This document shows, in pieces, positions 15,248 to 23,073 of a stretch of 64,000 bases of DNA (the stretch's first letter is position 1; every line of letters begins with the position of its first letter). The position numbers were made by a program, and so were the translations under genes. Source of the stretch: [Mycobacterium] fortunisiensis (lineage in GTDB: Bacteria; Actinomycetota; Actinomycetes; Mycobacteriales; Mycobacteriaceae); NCBI RefSeq assembly GCF_019050325.1, contig NZ_VOMB01000006.1, forward strand, positions 194,470-258,469, written 5' to 3'. The notes below the pieces were generated by a model. That model was not told the origin of the DNA and searched no databases. It worked only from the letters and a program-made list of their open reading frames with translations.

Positions 15248-15871
15248 ATGAACAGTCCCGCCGCCTCCGTCCAGGCTGACACGAGCCCCGACAAAGCCCA
15301 CGACAAGAACTCGTTCCGATCCCGCCTGCTCGACGCCCTCGTCGAGTCGATCGTGGAGGTCGGCTACCAGAACACCACGGTCGCCGACATCGTGCGGCGC
15401 GCCAAGACGTCGCGCCGGACGTTCTACGAACACTTCGACAGTCGCGAGGCGTGCTTTGTCGCGCTGCTGACCACCGTCAACTCTCAACATGTCCGCGGGA
15501 TCGCCACGGCCGTCGACCAGACTGCGCCGTGGCAGGATCAGGTCCGCCAGGCGGTCGAGGCGTGGATCGCTTCATATCAGGCCCATCCCGAGTTGATGGT
15601 GGCCTGGATTCGCGACATGCCGGCGCTGGGCGCCTCGGCACGCGCGTTGCAGCGGGAATCCATGGAGAAGTTCGTCGCAATGGTGCAGGCCATGACGAGC
15701 ACCGAGGTGTTTCGTTCGGCCGGGGTGTCGATCTCGCGGCGGCGCACCATCATGATGCTGGGCGGGCTGCGTGAGCTCACGGCGATCACCGTGGAGAGCG
15801 GTGGGCAGGTCGGCGATATCACCGAGGACGCGGTGCAGGCGTGTACCGCGCTGTTGACACCGCTCAGCTGA
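15248..15871 (+). CDS. TetR family transcriptional regulator
   Basis: About 207 residues from ATG 15248 (TTG 15236 is possible). The N-terminal helix-turn-helix is clear: RSRLLDALVESIVEVGYQNTTVADIVRRAKTSRRTFYEHF. The rest is an all-helical ligand domain without a known signature. A TACGAT at 15230-15235 could be a -10 box. It converges with the DUF2834 gene (8-bp overlap). The target is unknown. Confidence 0.88.
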   Translation: MNSPAASVQADTSPDKAHDKNSFRSRLLDALVESIVEVGYQNTTVADIVRRAKTSRRTFYEHFDSREACFVALLTTVNSQHVRGIATAVDQTAPWQDQVRQAVEAWIASYQAHPELMVAWIRDMPALGASARALQRESMEKFVAMVQAMTSTEVFRSAGVSISRRRTIMMLGGLRELTAITVESGGQVGDITEDAVQACTALLTPLS

Positions 15872-16340
15872 CGGTGAGCTCGGCCTGTTGGTGGCGGCGC
15901 TGCCGCTCGATGGTCGCGAAGTAGAACGCGAACGCGAACGCGAAACTGGTGAACAGGCTGGACACGAAGAACAGCCAGGGGTGACGGATGCCGCGCCGCA
16001 GGCCGTCGATGATCGTGAACAGCGGCAGCAGAATGACATTCGCGATGGTGTAGTCGGCGCTGGCCGAGCTGGCGGCGGGGTTGGCGTAGCCGAGCGTGAT
16101 GAACTCCGACCAGCTGCCCGGGCCCCAGATGGGGTTGCCGCCGGGTTCGGCGTACTGCGCGACGAACTGCGCGTTGAAATACCAGCAGATCGGTATCGAC
16201 GCGAGCCCGACGAGGTAGAAGGCCAACTCGGCACGGGACAGGGCCGGCCCGGGTGGTCGGGAGAAGATACCGGGGTTGAGGCGGATCACGAGCGCGACGA
16301 CGGCCACACCCAGAACTGCGTGGACTATGAGCGACACCAT
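15864..16340 (-). CDS. DUF2834 membrane protein
   Basis: 158 residues from ATG 16340 with about four membrane helices (IVHAVLGVAVVALVI; ELAFYLVGLASIPICWYF; TIANVILLPLFTIIDGL; LFFVSSLFTSFAFAFAFYF) and the loop GPGSWSEFITLGYANPAASSASADY typical of DUF2834. Function is unknown. The promoter region carries the GTCA-N4-TGAC operator (16367-16383) shared with the divergent TetR gene, so it is probably repressed by that TetR. Confidence 0.82.
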   Translation of the reverse strand: MVSLIVHAVLGVAVVALVIRLNPGIFSRPPGPALSRAELAFYLVGLASIPICWYFNAQFVAQYAEPGGNPIWGPGSWSEFITLGYANPAASSASADYTIANVILLPLFTIIDGLRRGIRHPWLFFVSSLFTSFAFAFAFYFATIERQRRHQQAELTVS

Positions 16341-16366
16341 GGCGTGAGCACACTCGCCCGCCGAAG

Positions 16367-16383
16367 TTTTGTCAATAGTGACA
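16367..16383. promoter_or_regulatory. TetR operator copy 1 (GTCA-N4-TGAC)
   Basis: The site reads TTTTGTCAATAGTGACA. Its reverse complement TGTCACTATTGACAAAA matches 15 of 17 bases of the site at 17060-17076 on the other side of the TetR gene. It lies between divergent DUF2834 and TetR genes. Two matching sites flanking one TetR gene mark a small local regulon. Confidence 0.75.
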
Positions 16384-16416
16384 TTTCGGGATGTACCGGT
16401 GATCCTCGGGATGGGG

Positions 16417-16422
16417 TAACTT
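16417..16422 (+). promoter_or_regulatory. -10 box TAACTT for leaderless TetR mRNA
   Basis: TAACTT ends 6 nt before ATG 16429, so transcription would begin at or next to the start codon. No Shine-Dalgarno is present. This is the usual layout of leaderless mycobacterial genes. Confidence 0.5.
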
Positions 16423-16428
16423 CGCGGC

Positions 16429-17034
16429 ATGGTCCGACCGGCGCAGACGGCGCGCAGCGAGCGCACTCGCGAGGCGTTGCGTCAGGCCGCGCTGGTGCGG
16501 TTTTTGGCCCAGGGGGTGGAGGACACCTCGGCCGAACAGATCGCCGCCGACGCCGGGGTGTCGCTGCGCACGTTCTACCGGCACTTCACGTCCAAACATG
16601 ACCTGCTGTTTGCCGACTACGACGCGGGCCTGCACTGGTTCCGGGCCGCCTTGGCCGAGCGGCCGGCGACCGAATCCGTCCTCGACTCGGTGCAATCGGC
16701 CATCCTGGCCTTCCCGTACGACGTCGATGCGGTGACCAAGATCGCCAGCATGCGTGCCGCCGAACTCGATCCCGAACGGATCGTGCGCCACATCCGCCAG
16801 GTGGAGTCCGACTTCGCCGACGCGGTGGCCGATCTGCTGGTGTCCCGGCACGGCGGTGTGCCGGCCGGTGACGAGCGCCTGCGGATCGTGGTCCTCGCCA
16901 GATGTGTCGCGGCCTCGGTCTTCGGCGCCATGGAGTTGTGGATGGTGGGTGGTGACGCGGGGCAGCGGTCCCTGCCCGAGTTGGCGCGGATGTGTCGGAC
17001 GGCGCTGGAAGCGTTGCGGTCCGGGTTGGCCTGA
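16429..17034 (+). CDS. TetR family regulator, likely repressor of both flanking genes
   Basis: 201 residues with an N-terminal HTH (RTREALRQAALVRFLAQGVEDTSAEQIAADAGVSLRTFYRHF) and a TetR C-terminal helical domain (RIVRHIRQVESDFADAVADL). Matching operators sit before this gene and before the next one (17060-17076), suggesting that it controls itself, the divergent DUF2834 gene and the FAD oxidoreductase at 17104. The ligand is unknown. Confidence 0.9.
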   Translation: MVRPAQTARSERTREALRQAALVRFLAQGVEDTSAEQIAADAGVSLRTFYRHFTSKHDLLFADYDAGLHWFRAALAERPATESVLDSVQSAILAFPYDVDAVTKIASMRAAELDPERIVRHIRQVESDFADAVADLLVSRHGGVPAGDERLRIVVLARCVAASVFGAMELWMVGGDAGQRSLPELARMCRTALEALRSGLA

Positions 17035-17059
17035 CGGGCTGCGGCTCCCAACGCAGTTT

Positions 17060-17076
17060 CGTCATTATTGACAAAA
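17060..17076. promoter_or_regulatory. TetR operator copy 2
   Basis: CGTCATTATTGACAAAA contains GTCA-N4-TGAC and matches the reverse complement of the site at 16367-16383. It lies 28 bp upstream of the FAD oxidoreductase start, where a bound repressor would block transcription. Confidence 0.75.
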
Positions 17077-17103
17077 CCTCGGGCGAAGTGTCAGCCTCAG
17101 TCG

Positions 17104-18660
17104 ATGGCGGACTACGACGCGATCGTGATCGGCGCCGGGCACAACGGGTTGGCCGCCGCGGTGCTCTTGGCCCGGGCGGGCCTGCGCACGGTGTGTCTCG
17201 AGGCCAAGCGCTACGCCGGCGGCATGGCCTCGACGGTGGAGTTGTTCGACGGCTACCGATTCGAGATCGCCGGGTCGCTGCAGTTTCCGACCGCGGCGGT
17301 GGTGAGCGCGGAACTCGGGCTGGACCGCCTGCCCACCGTGGACCTGGAGGTCATGTCGGTGTCGCTGCGTGGAATCGGTGACCCGCCGGTCGTCTACTAC
17401 GCCGACCCGATGAAGATGCTCGCCCACCTCGATGAGGTCCACGGCGCCGACGCGGTGGCCGGGATGGCCGGCCTGATGGCCTGGAGCCTGGCGCCCACCC
17501 GTGCGCTGGGCCGGTTCGACGCAGGCCGCCCACCGCGCACCCTGGACGAGATGTATGCCTGTGCGGCAACCGAATCCGAGCGCTCGGCCATCGATGACCT
17601 ACTGTTCGGATCGGTCAGCGACGTGCTGGACCGCTACCTGCCCGACCGGGACAAGCACGGCGCGCTGCGCGGCATGCTGGCGTTCCTGGCGGTCAACACC
17701 ACCTACCGCGGACCCGAGACACCGGGCAGCGCGGCCGCCCTGGCCTACGGGCTGGCGGTACCCGACGAGAACGCCGTGCTGATGAAGAAGCTCGCGGGTG
17801 GCATCGGTGCGCTGACCGAACATCTCTCAGCCCGGCTCGCCGCCGCCGGGGGAGAGCTGCGGCTGCGCAGCGCTGTGGAACGCATCCTGGTGGCCGACGA
17901 CCGGGTGACCGGGGTGCGGCTGTCCGACGGTACGGCGGTCAACGCGCCGGTGGTGGTGTCGGCCATCGCCCCGGACACCACGGTCACCGAGCTGATCGAT
18001 CCCGAGGCGCTGCCGGCCGAGGTGCGTGACCGGTTCAGCCATGTCGACCACCGCGGCAGCTATCTGCAGATGCACTTCGCCCTCGATGGAGCACCGACCT
18101 TCGAGGCCCCCTACGGCATGCTCAACGACCCGGAGATGCAAGCCGCCATCGGACTTTTCAGCACCCCCGAAGCGCTGCAGCAGCAGTGGCAGGACGCGCG
18201 CCGCGGCATCGTGCCCGCCGATCCGGCCATTGCGTTCCAGATCCCGTCGGCCCACGATCCGACACTGGCGCCGGCCGGCAAGCACGCCGCCTCCGCGTTC
18301 GCGCTGTGGTTCCCGGTCGAGGCGTCGGCCTCGGGCTACGGCGAACTCAAGGCCGAGATGGGGCGGCGCGTCATCGAGAAGATCACCAGATTGGCACCGG
18401 ATTTCGAGCGCCGGATCATCCGGCACACCACGTTCACCCCGCGGCACATGGGCACCATGTTCGGCGCGCCGGGCGGCGACTACTGTCACGGCCTGATCCA
18501 TCCCGAGCAGATGGGCCCCAACCGCCCGGGTCCGAAAGGGTATGTGGGTCAACCGATTCCCCTCGACGGCCTGTACCTGGGCAGCGCCGGGTGCCACGGC
18601 GGCCCCGGAATCACCTTCATCCCGGGCTACAACGCCGCCAAGGCCGTCCTCGGGGAGTAA
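17104..18660 (+). CDS. NAD(P)/FAD-dependent oxidoreductase (phytoene desaturase/PYROXD2-like)
   Basis: 518 residues from ATG 17104. The N-terminal dinucleotide fold is AIVIGAGHNGLAAAVLLARAG with the following acidic LEAK. The C-terminal FAD-contact motif is GLYLGSAGCHGGPGITFIPGYNAA. The overall layout is that of the CrtI-related amine-oxidase family, close to PYROXD2-like proteins, which lack a carotenoid context. The substrate is unknown. A predicted TetR operator just upstream suggests induction by a small molecule. A second, related oxidoreductase lies at the right edge (63274). Confidence 0.85.
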   Translation: MADYDAIVIGAGHNGLAAAVLLARAGLRTVCLEAKRYAGGMASTVELFDGYRFEIAGSLQFPTAAVVSAELGLDRLPTVDLEVMSVSLRGIGDPPVVYYADPMKMLAHLDEVHGADAVAGMAGLMAWSLAPTRALGRFDAGRPPRTLDEMYACAATESERSAIDDLLFGSVSDVLDRYLPDRDKHGALRGMLAFLAVNTTYRGPETPGSAAALAYGLAVPDENAVLMKKLAGGIGALTEHLSARLAAAGGELRLRSAVERILVADDRVTGVRLSDGTAVNAPVVVSAIAPDTTVTELIDPEALPAEVRDRFSHVDHRGSYLQMHFALDGAPTFEAPYGMLNDPEMQAAIGLFSTPEALQQQWQDARRGIVPADPAIAFQIPSAHDPTLAPAGKHAASAFALWFPVEASASGYGELKAEMGRRVIEKITRLAPDFERRIIRHTTFTPRHMGTMFGAPGGDYCHGLIHPEQMGPNRPGPKGYVGQPIPLDGLYLGSAGCHGGPGITFIPGYNAAKAVLGE

Positions 18661-18663
18661 TCT
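18658..18663 (+). promoter_or_regulatory. -10 box TAATCT, leaderless promoter overlapping a stop codon
   Basis: TAATCT begins in the TAA stop of the FAD oxidoreductase and ends 6 nt before ATG 18670. The downstream gene has no Shine-Dalgarno, so it can be expressed alone as a leaderless message. Confidence 0.45.
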
Positions 18664-18669
18664 CGCCGC

Positions 18670-19110
18670 ATGGCAACCAGCGATTCCCGCGAAGTAGTGA
18701 TCGAGGCGACCCCACAGGAAATCCTCGATGTGGTCGCCGACGTCGAGGCGACACCGAGTTGGTCGCCGCAGTACCAGCGCGCCGAGATCCTCCAGACCTA
18801 CGACGACGGCAGGCCCAAACAGGTCAAGATGACGGTGAAGGCCGCCGGGCTGACCGACGAGCAGGTGATCGAGTACACCTGGAGCGAGAACAAGGTCAGC
18901 TGGACGCTGGTGAGCGCCGGACAGCTCAAGGCCCAAGACGCCAGCTACACCTTGACCCCTGACGGCGACAAGACCAAGGTCCGCTTCGACATCACCATCG
19001 ATCTGTCGGTGCCGCTGCCGGGCTTCATCCTGAAGCGGACCATGAAGGGCGGCGTGGAGACCGCCACCGAAGGGCTGCGCAAGCAGGTGCTCAAGGTCAA
19101 AAACGGGTAG
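18670..19110 (+). CDS. SRPBCC/polyketide cyclase-like protein
   Basis: 146 residues of START/Bet v1-like fold: EVVIEATPQEILDVVADVEATPSWSPQY is the usual first strand, helix pair and Trp-Ser-Pro motif; the later part gives antiparallel strands (VIEYTWSENKVSWTLV) and a long C-terminal helix. Members bind hydrophobic ligands in a cavity; the ligand is unknown. It begins 9 bp after the oxidoreductase gene, with a possible own -10 box. Confidence 0.85.
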   Translation: MATSDSREVVIEATPQEILDVVADVEATPSWSPQYQRAEILQTYDDGRPKQVKMTVKAAGLTDEQVIEYTWSENKVSWTLVSAGQLKAQDASYTLTPDGDKTKVRFDITIDLSVPLPGFILKRTMKGGVETATEGLRKQVLKVKNG

Positions 19111-19119
19111 CGCATGACC

Positions 19120-19125
19120 TAGTCT
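19120..19125 (+). promoter_or_regulatory. -10 box TAGTCT for leaderless CoA-transferase mRNA
   Basis: TAGTCT ends 7 nt before ATG 19133, and there is no Shine-Dalgarno. Confidence 0.5.
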
Positions 19126-19132
19126 GCCTCGC

Positions 19133-20215
19133 ATGACGAATACCGGACCGCTCGCCGGAGTGCGCGTGATCGAACTCGGCGGCATCGGCCCCGGCCCACA
19201 CGCCGCGATGATGCTGTCGGACCTCGGCGCCGATGTGGTCCGGGTGCGCCGGCCGGGTGGGTTGACCATGCCCGCCGAGAACGTCGATCTGCTGCACCGG
19301 GGCAAGCGCATCGTGGACCTGGACGTCAAGGCCGAGCCGGGTGCACTGCTCGAGCTGGCCGCCAAAGCCGATGTGCTGCTGGACTGTTTCCGCCCCGGCA
19401 CCTGTGAGCGGCTCGGCATCGGGCCGGCCGAATGTGAGGCGGTCAACCCGCGGCTGATCTTCGCCCGGATCACCGGCTGGGGCCAGGACGGGCCGCTGGC
19501 CACCACGGCCGGCCACGACATCAACTACCTGTCGCAGACTGGTGCGCTGTCGGCGATCGGCTACCGGGACCGCCCGCCGGTGGCACCGCTGAACCTCGTC
19601 GCCGATTTCGGCGGTGGCTCGATGCTGGTGGTCATCGGCATCGTCACCGCACTGTACGAGCGGGAGAAATCCGGTCGGGGACAGGTGATCGACGCGGCCA
19701 TGGTCGACGGGGTCAGCATGCTGGCGCAGATGATGTGGACCATGCGGGCCACCGGATCGCTGCGCGATGAACGGGAATCGTTCCTGCTCGACGGCGGCGC
19801 ACCGTATTACCGCACGTATGAGACGTCCGACGGCGGCTACCTGGCGGTCGGGTCGATCGAACCGCAGTTCTTCGCACAGTTGGTGGCGGGCCTCGGCCTG
19901 GCGCCCGACGAGATTCCCGGGCAGTTCGAGCTGGCCCGCTACGACGAGATGCGGGCGGTGTTCACCGAGCGGTTCAAGACCAAGACCCGCGCCGAGTGGA
20001 CCGAGATCTTCGCCGGCACCGATGCCTGCGTGACACCGGTGCTCACCTGGGGCGAGGCCGTCGACAACGAGCACTTGCGGGCGCGGTCGACGTTGGTGGA
20101 CCGTGACGGTGTGGTGCAGGCGGCACCGGCGCCGAGGTTCTCCCGAACCTCGGCCGTGGTCTCCGGTGCTCCGCCGCAATCGACGACGGACATCGCCGAC
20201 ATCGGCTGGGACTGA
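19133..20215 (+). CDS. CaiB/BaiF-type CoA-transferase family III (alpha-methylacyl-CoA racemase-like)
   Basis: 360 residues. The start TGPLAGVRVIELGGIGPGPHAAMMLSDLGADVVRV is the family III CoA-transferase signature, and the catalytic Asp region is seen in GHDINYLSQTGALSAIG. The length and the GPGPHAAMML motif resemble alpha-methylacyl-CoA racemase (Mcr), which flips 2-methyl-branched acyl-CoA before beta-oxidation. A CoA-transferase role cannot be excluded. Confidence 0.85.
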   Translation: MTNTGPLAGVRVIELGGIGPGPHAAMMLSDLGADVVRVRRPGGLTMPAENVDLLHRGKRIVDLDVKAEPGALLELAAKADVLLDCFRPGTCERLGIGPAECEAVNPRLIFARITGWGQDGPLATTAGHDINYLSQTGALSAIGYRDRPPVAPLNLVADFGGGSMLVVIGIVTALYEREKSGRGQVIDAAMVDGVSMLAQMMWTMRATGSLRDERESFLLDGGAPYYRTYETSDGGYLAVGSIEPQFFAQLVAGLGLAPDEIPGQFELARYDEMRAVFTERFKTKTRAEWTEIFAGTDACVTPVLTWGEAVDNEHLRARSTLVDRDGVVQAAPAPRFSRTSAVVSGAPPQSTTDIADIGWD

Positions 20216-20281
20216 CGTTCGACGGCGCAGTAGAGCCTTTGTGCTCTGGCCATCCGGCACGGAAACCGCCACGATGAAGGC

Positions 20282-21175
20282 ATGGCTTCCCCGGATGCAC
20301 CTGTAGTGGTCGGAATCGACGGCAGTGACGAAGCGCTGCGTGCGGCCCGCTGGGCTGCCGCCGTCGCCGACGGGTTCGGTGCCCCGCTGCGCATCGTGCA
20401 CGCATTGCCGTCGCTGGGCCGCAACCTGACTCAGACTGCCGCGGCCCTGACCGCGGCGATGATGTCCTACCAGCAGGACATGGCCCAGGCATTCCTGAAG
20501 GCCGCCACCGAGACTGTCGCTGCCGACCACCCCGAATTACGGGTAACCACAGACTCGTTCAACGAACCGGCCGATCAGGTGTTGATCGAGGCCAGTCGCG
20601 ACGCGCGGCTGGTGGTGCTCGGCGGCAAGACGGTGAGCCCGGCGGCCGCACTGCTGCTGGGTTCGACCGCATTGTCGGTGGCGACCCGGGCCGCCTGCCC
20701 GGTGGTGGCGCTGCGTGGTGAGCACGTCGCCCCGGGAACCGGCCCGGTCGTGGTCGGGGTCGACGACAGCCCGGCCGCCCAGGCGGCGTTGGCGACGGCG
20801 TTCGACTTTGCCGACCGGTTCGGGCTGTCCGTCATTGCCGTGCGCTCGTTGTCCCTGGCCGCGCCGATGGAAACCGGTGTCACCATTCCACTGCTGATCG
20901 ACTGGGACGGCGTGGAATCGGCGGAGCTGGCCGAGTTGACCGAAACCGTTGCGGTGCACAACAAGCGCCATCCGGGTGTCGAGGCCAAATGCTTCATCGA
21001 GCCGGACTCGCCGGGTAAGGCGCTGCTGAAGCATGCCGCGGAGTCCGGGCTGGTGGTTGTCGGTTCCCGCGGCCGCAACGTGCTGGCCGGGGTGGTGCTC
21101 GGCTCGACGAGCCTGAATCTGCTGCACCACAGCCCAGTCCCGGTGCTGATCTGCCGCGCACCATCCGATGCGTGA
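20282..21175 (+). CDS. Universal stress protein, tandem two-domain (first of a pair)
   Basis: 297 residues with two USP domains: VVVGIDGSDEALRAARWAA at the start, then VVVGVDDSPAAQAALATAF. The C-terminal ATP-binding motif is G-2X-G-9X-G(S/T) in VVGSRGRNVLAGVVLGSTS. Mycobacterial tandem USPs bind ATP and are linked to hypoxia and dormancy. No DosR box (GGGACTTNNGNCCCT-like) is visible in the 66-bp upstream gap. Its stop is 20 bp before the second USP gene. Confidence 0.92.
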   Translation: MASPDAPVVVGIDGSDEALRAARWAAAVADGFGAPLRIVHALPSLGRNLTQTAAALTAAMMSYQQDMAQAFLKAATETVAADHPELRVTTDSFNEPADQVLIEASRDARLVVLGGKTVSPAAALLLGSTALSVATRAACPVVALRGEHVAPGTGPVVVGVDDSPAAQAALATAFDFADRFGLSVIAVRSLSLAAPMETGVTIPLLIDWDGVESAELAELTETVAVHNKRHPGVEAKCFIEPDSPGKALLKHAAESGLVVVGSRGRNVLAGVVLGSTSLNLLHHSPVPVLICRAPSDA

Positions 21176-21195
21176 CCACAGTGGAGGAGTATTCG

Positions 21196-22077
21196 ATGGA
21201 ATCCCAATCGGTTCGCCGAGGAATCGTCGTCGGAATCGACGGTTCGCCGTCCTCGGATGCAGCGGTGGCCTGGGCGGCGCGGGACGCGGCGCTCCGCGGT
21301 GTCGAACTCATCCTGGTGCACGCACTGCCGGGTGCGTTGTCACCGGTATGGCTGGATGTCGCACTGCCCGAAGACTATTGGCAATACCAGAACGAGCAGG
21401 GTCAGGAAGTGCTCGACGCGGCCGAGCAGGTCGCCATCAAGGCCACCGCTGACGAGGGGCCGCCCCGCATCGTCGGCAAAGCCGTTCCCGGGCACGCGGT
21501 TGCCACCCTGATCGAATACTCCCGTCGCGCCGATCTGGTGGTCGTCGGATCTCGCGGCCTGGGCAAGTGGGGGCGCCGGCTGCTCGGTTCGGTGAGCTCG
21601 AGCCTGGTGCTGCACGCCCACTGCCCGGTTGCCGTCATCCATGGCGAGGCCGGTCAGCTCGACCACAAGGCTCCCGTGGTGGTCGGTCTCGACGGCTCAC
21701 CGGCCTCGGAGTTGGCCACCGAGATCGCCTTCGACGAAGCATCAAGGCGCGGTGTGGAACTCGTGGCGGTGCATGCCTGGGCCGACGTGGAACGAGATGT
21801 GCCCGGCGTCAACTGGCCCGACCTCAAACCGCGTGAGGAACGCGTCCTTGCCGAGCAGTTGGCGGGCTGGTCCGAACGCTATCCGGATGTTGCGGTGCGG
21901 CGGGTGCTGGTCCAGGACTCACCGGCACGGCAATTGCTCGACCATGCCGAGTCGGCGCAACTGGTGGTGGTCGGCAGCCGCGGTCGCGGCGGGTTCACCG
22001 GCATGCTGCTGGGTTCGGTGAGCTCCGAGGTGGTGCATTCGGCGCCGGTGCCGGTGATCGTGGCCCGCCGGTCGTAG
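21196..22077 (+). CDS. Universal stress protein, tandem two-domain (second of a pair)
   Basis: 293 residues from ATG 21196, chosen for the GGAGGAG site 6-7 nt upstream; the frame opens earlier at GTG 21172. It has two USP domains (IVVGIDGSPSSDAAVAWAA; VVVGLDGSPASELATEIAF). Both carry ATP motifs: VVGSRGLGKWGRRLLGSVS and VVGSRGRGGFTGMLLGSVS. It is in one transcript with the preceding paralogue; the two probably arose by duplication. Confidence 0.92.
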   Translation: MESQSVRRGIVVGIDGSPSSDAAVAWAARDAALRGVELILVHALPGALSPVWLDVALPEDYWQYQNEQGQEVLDAAEQVAIKATADEGPPRIVGKAVPGHAVATLIEYSRRADLVVVGSRGLGKWGRRLLGSVSSSLVLHAHCPVAVIHGEAGQLDHKAPVVVGLDGSPASELATEIAFDEASRRGVELVAVHAWADVERDVPGVNWPDLKPREERVLAEQLAGWSERYPDVAVRRVLVQDSPARQLLDHAESAQLVVVGSRGRGGFTGMLLGSVSSEVVHSAPVPVIVARRS

Positions 22078-22124
22078 ACGCGTCGTCAGCTGTCACGGGT
22101 TCGACGCACCGTGACCGGAACGGA

Positions 22125-23072
22125 ATGTCCGGGGCTGCGCTGGGCGTTGGTACCTTCATGCCCACCGGAGTCGTCCTCGCCCTGGATCCATCCGCCGCCA
22201 ACCTCGTCGACGCCGCGATCGCGCAAGCGCGCACCGCCCACGCGGCGGGTGTCCGCCAGGTCTGGCTGGCTCAACAGTTCGACGTCGACGCAATCACCCT
22301 GGCCGCGTTGATCGGCGCGGCGGTCCCGGGGCTGGGCGTGGGCACCTCGGTGGTGCCGATCAATCCCCGTCACCCGCTGCTGGTCGCCTCCGGCGCACAG
22401 ACCGCCCAGGCCGCTGCGCACGGAAACTTCAGCCTCGGCCTCGGTTTGGGCTCACACGCTCCTGAACATCGGGCGTTCGGCAAGGTGTGGTCGAATCCGG
22501 CCGGACGGCTGCGCGAATACCTGCGGGTGCTGCGATCGATTTTCGACGACGGCGCAGTCGATTTCGTGGGCAATGAGTTCACCGCACAGCCGGAATGGCC
22601 GGTGCGGGTGCCCGGCGGCGCACCTATCCCGGTCTATGTGGCCGCGATGGGTCCCAAGGCGTTGCAGGCCACGGGCGAGTTGGCCGACGGTACCCTGCCG
22701 TATCTGGCCGGCCCCCGCACCATCGGCGAGTTCATCGCGCCCACCATCGGCGCGGCGGCGGCTGCCGCGGGTCGTCCCGCCCCGCGCATCATCGCCGCAG
22801 TGCCCACTCTGGTGTCCGACGACGTGGACGCGGCCTGTGCGCTCGCCGCCCAGCAGCTGGCGTTCTACGAAACCATCCCCTCGTATCAAAAAATCATTGC
22901 CCGCGAAGGTGTTCCGTCAGCAGCCGAGCTGGCCGCAGTCGGTTCGGCAGAGCAGGTGCGCGAACAGTTGCAGCGCTATCTCGACGCGGGCGCCACCGAG
23001 GTGGTGTTGAGTCCGTTGCGTAACGAGCCGGATGACCTGGCGGCGTTGTGGGCAGTGGCGGCCGGCCTGTAG
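22125..23072 (+). CDS. LLM-class (F420-dependent type) oxidoreductase
   Basis: 315 residues (ATG 22158 is an alternative start). It has a luciferase-like TIM barrel with AGVRQVWLAQQFDVDAITLAAL, FSLGLGLGSH and GAPIPVYVAAMGPKALQATGELADG. Actinobacterial members normally use coenzyme F420; the physiological substrate is unknown. Its stop abuts the stop of the convergent dapC gene. Confidence 0.85.
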   Translation: MSGAALGVGTFMPTGVVLALDPSAANLVDAAIAQARTAHAAGVRQVWLAQQFDVDAITLAALIGAAVPGLGVGTSVVPINPRHPLLVASGAQTAQAAAHGNFSLGLGLGSHAPEHRAFGKVWSNPAGRLREYLRVLRSIFDDGAVDFVGNEFTAQPEWPVRVPGGAPIPVYVAAMGPKALQATGELADGTLPYLAGPRTIGEFIAPTIGAAAAAAGRPAPRIIAAVPTLVSDDVDAACALAAQQLAFYETIPSYQKIIAREGVPSAAELAAVGSAEQVREQLQRYLDAGATEVVLSPLRNEPDDLAALWAVAAGL

Positions 23073-23073
23073 A

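Noticed and set aside
17827-19524. 565-residue minus-strand frame
   Set aside because: A high-GC shadow of the oxidoreductase, SRPBCC and CoA-transferase genes; no motifs.
20216-20281. DosR box before the USP gene
   Set aside because: No sequence close to the DosR palindrome is present in this gap.
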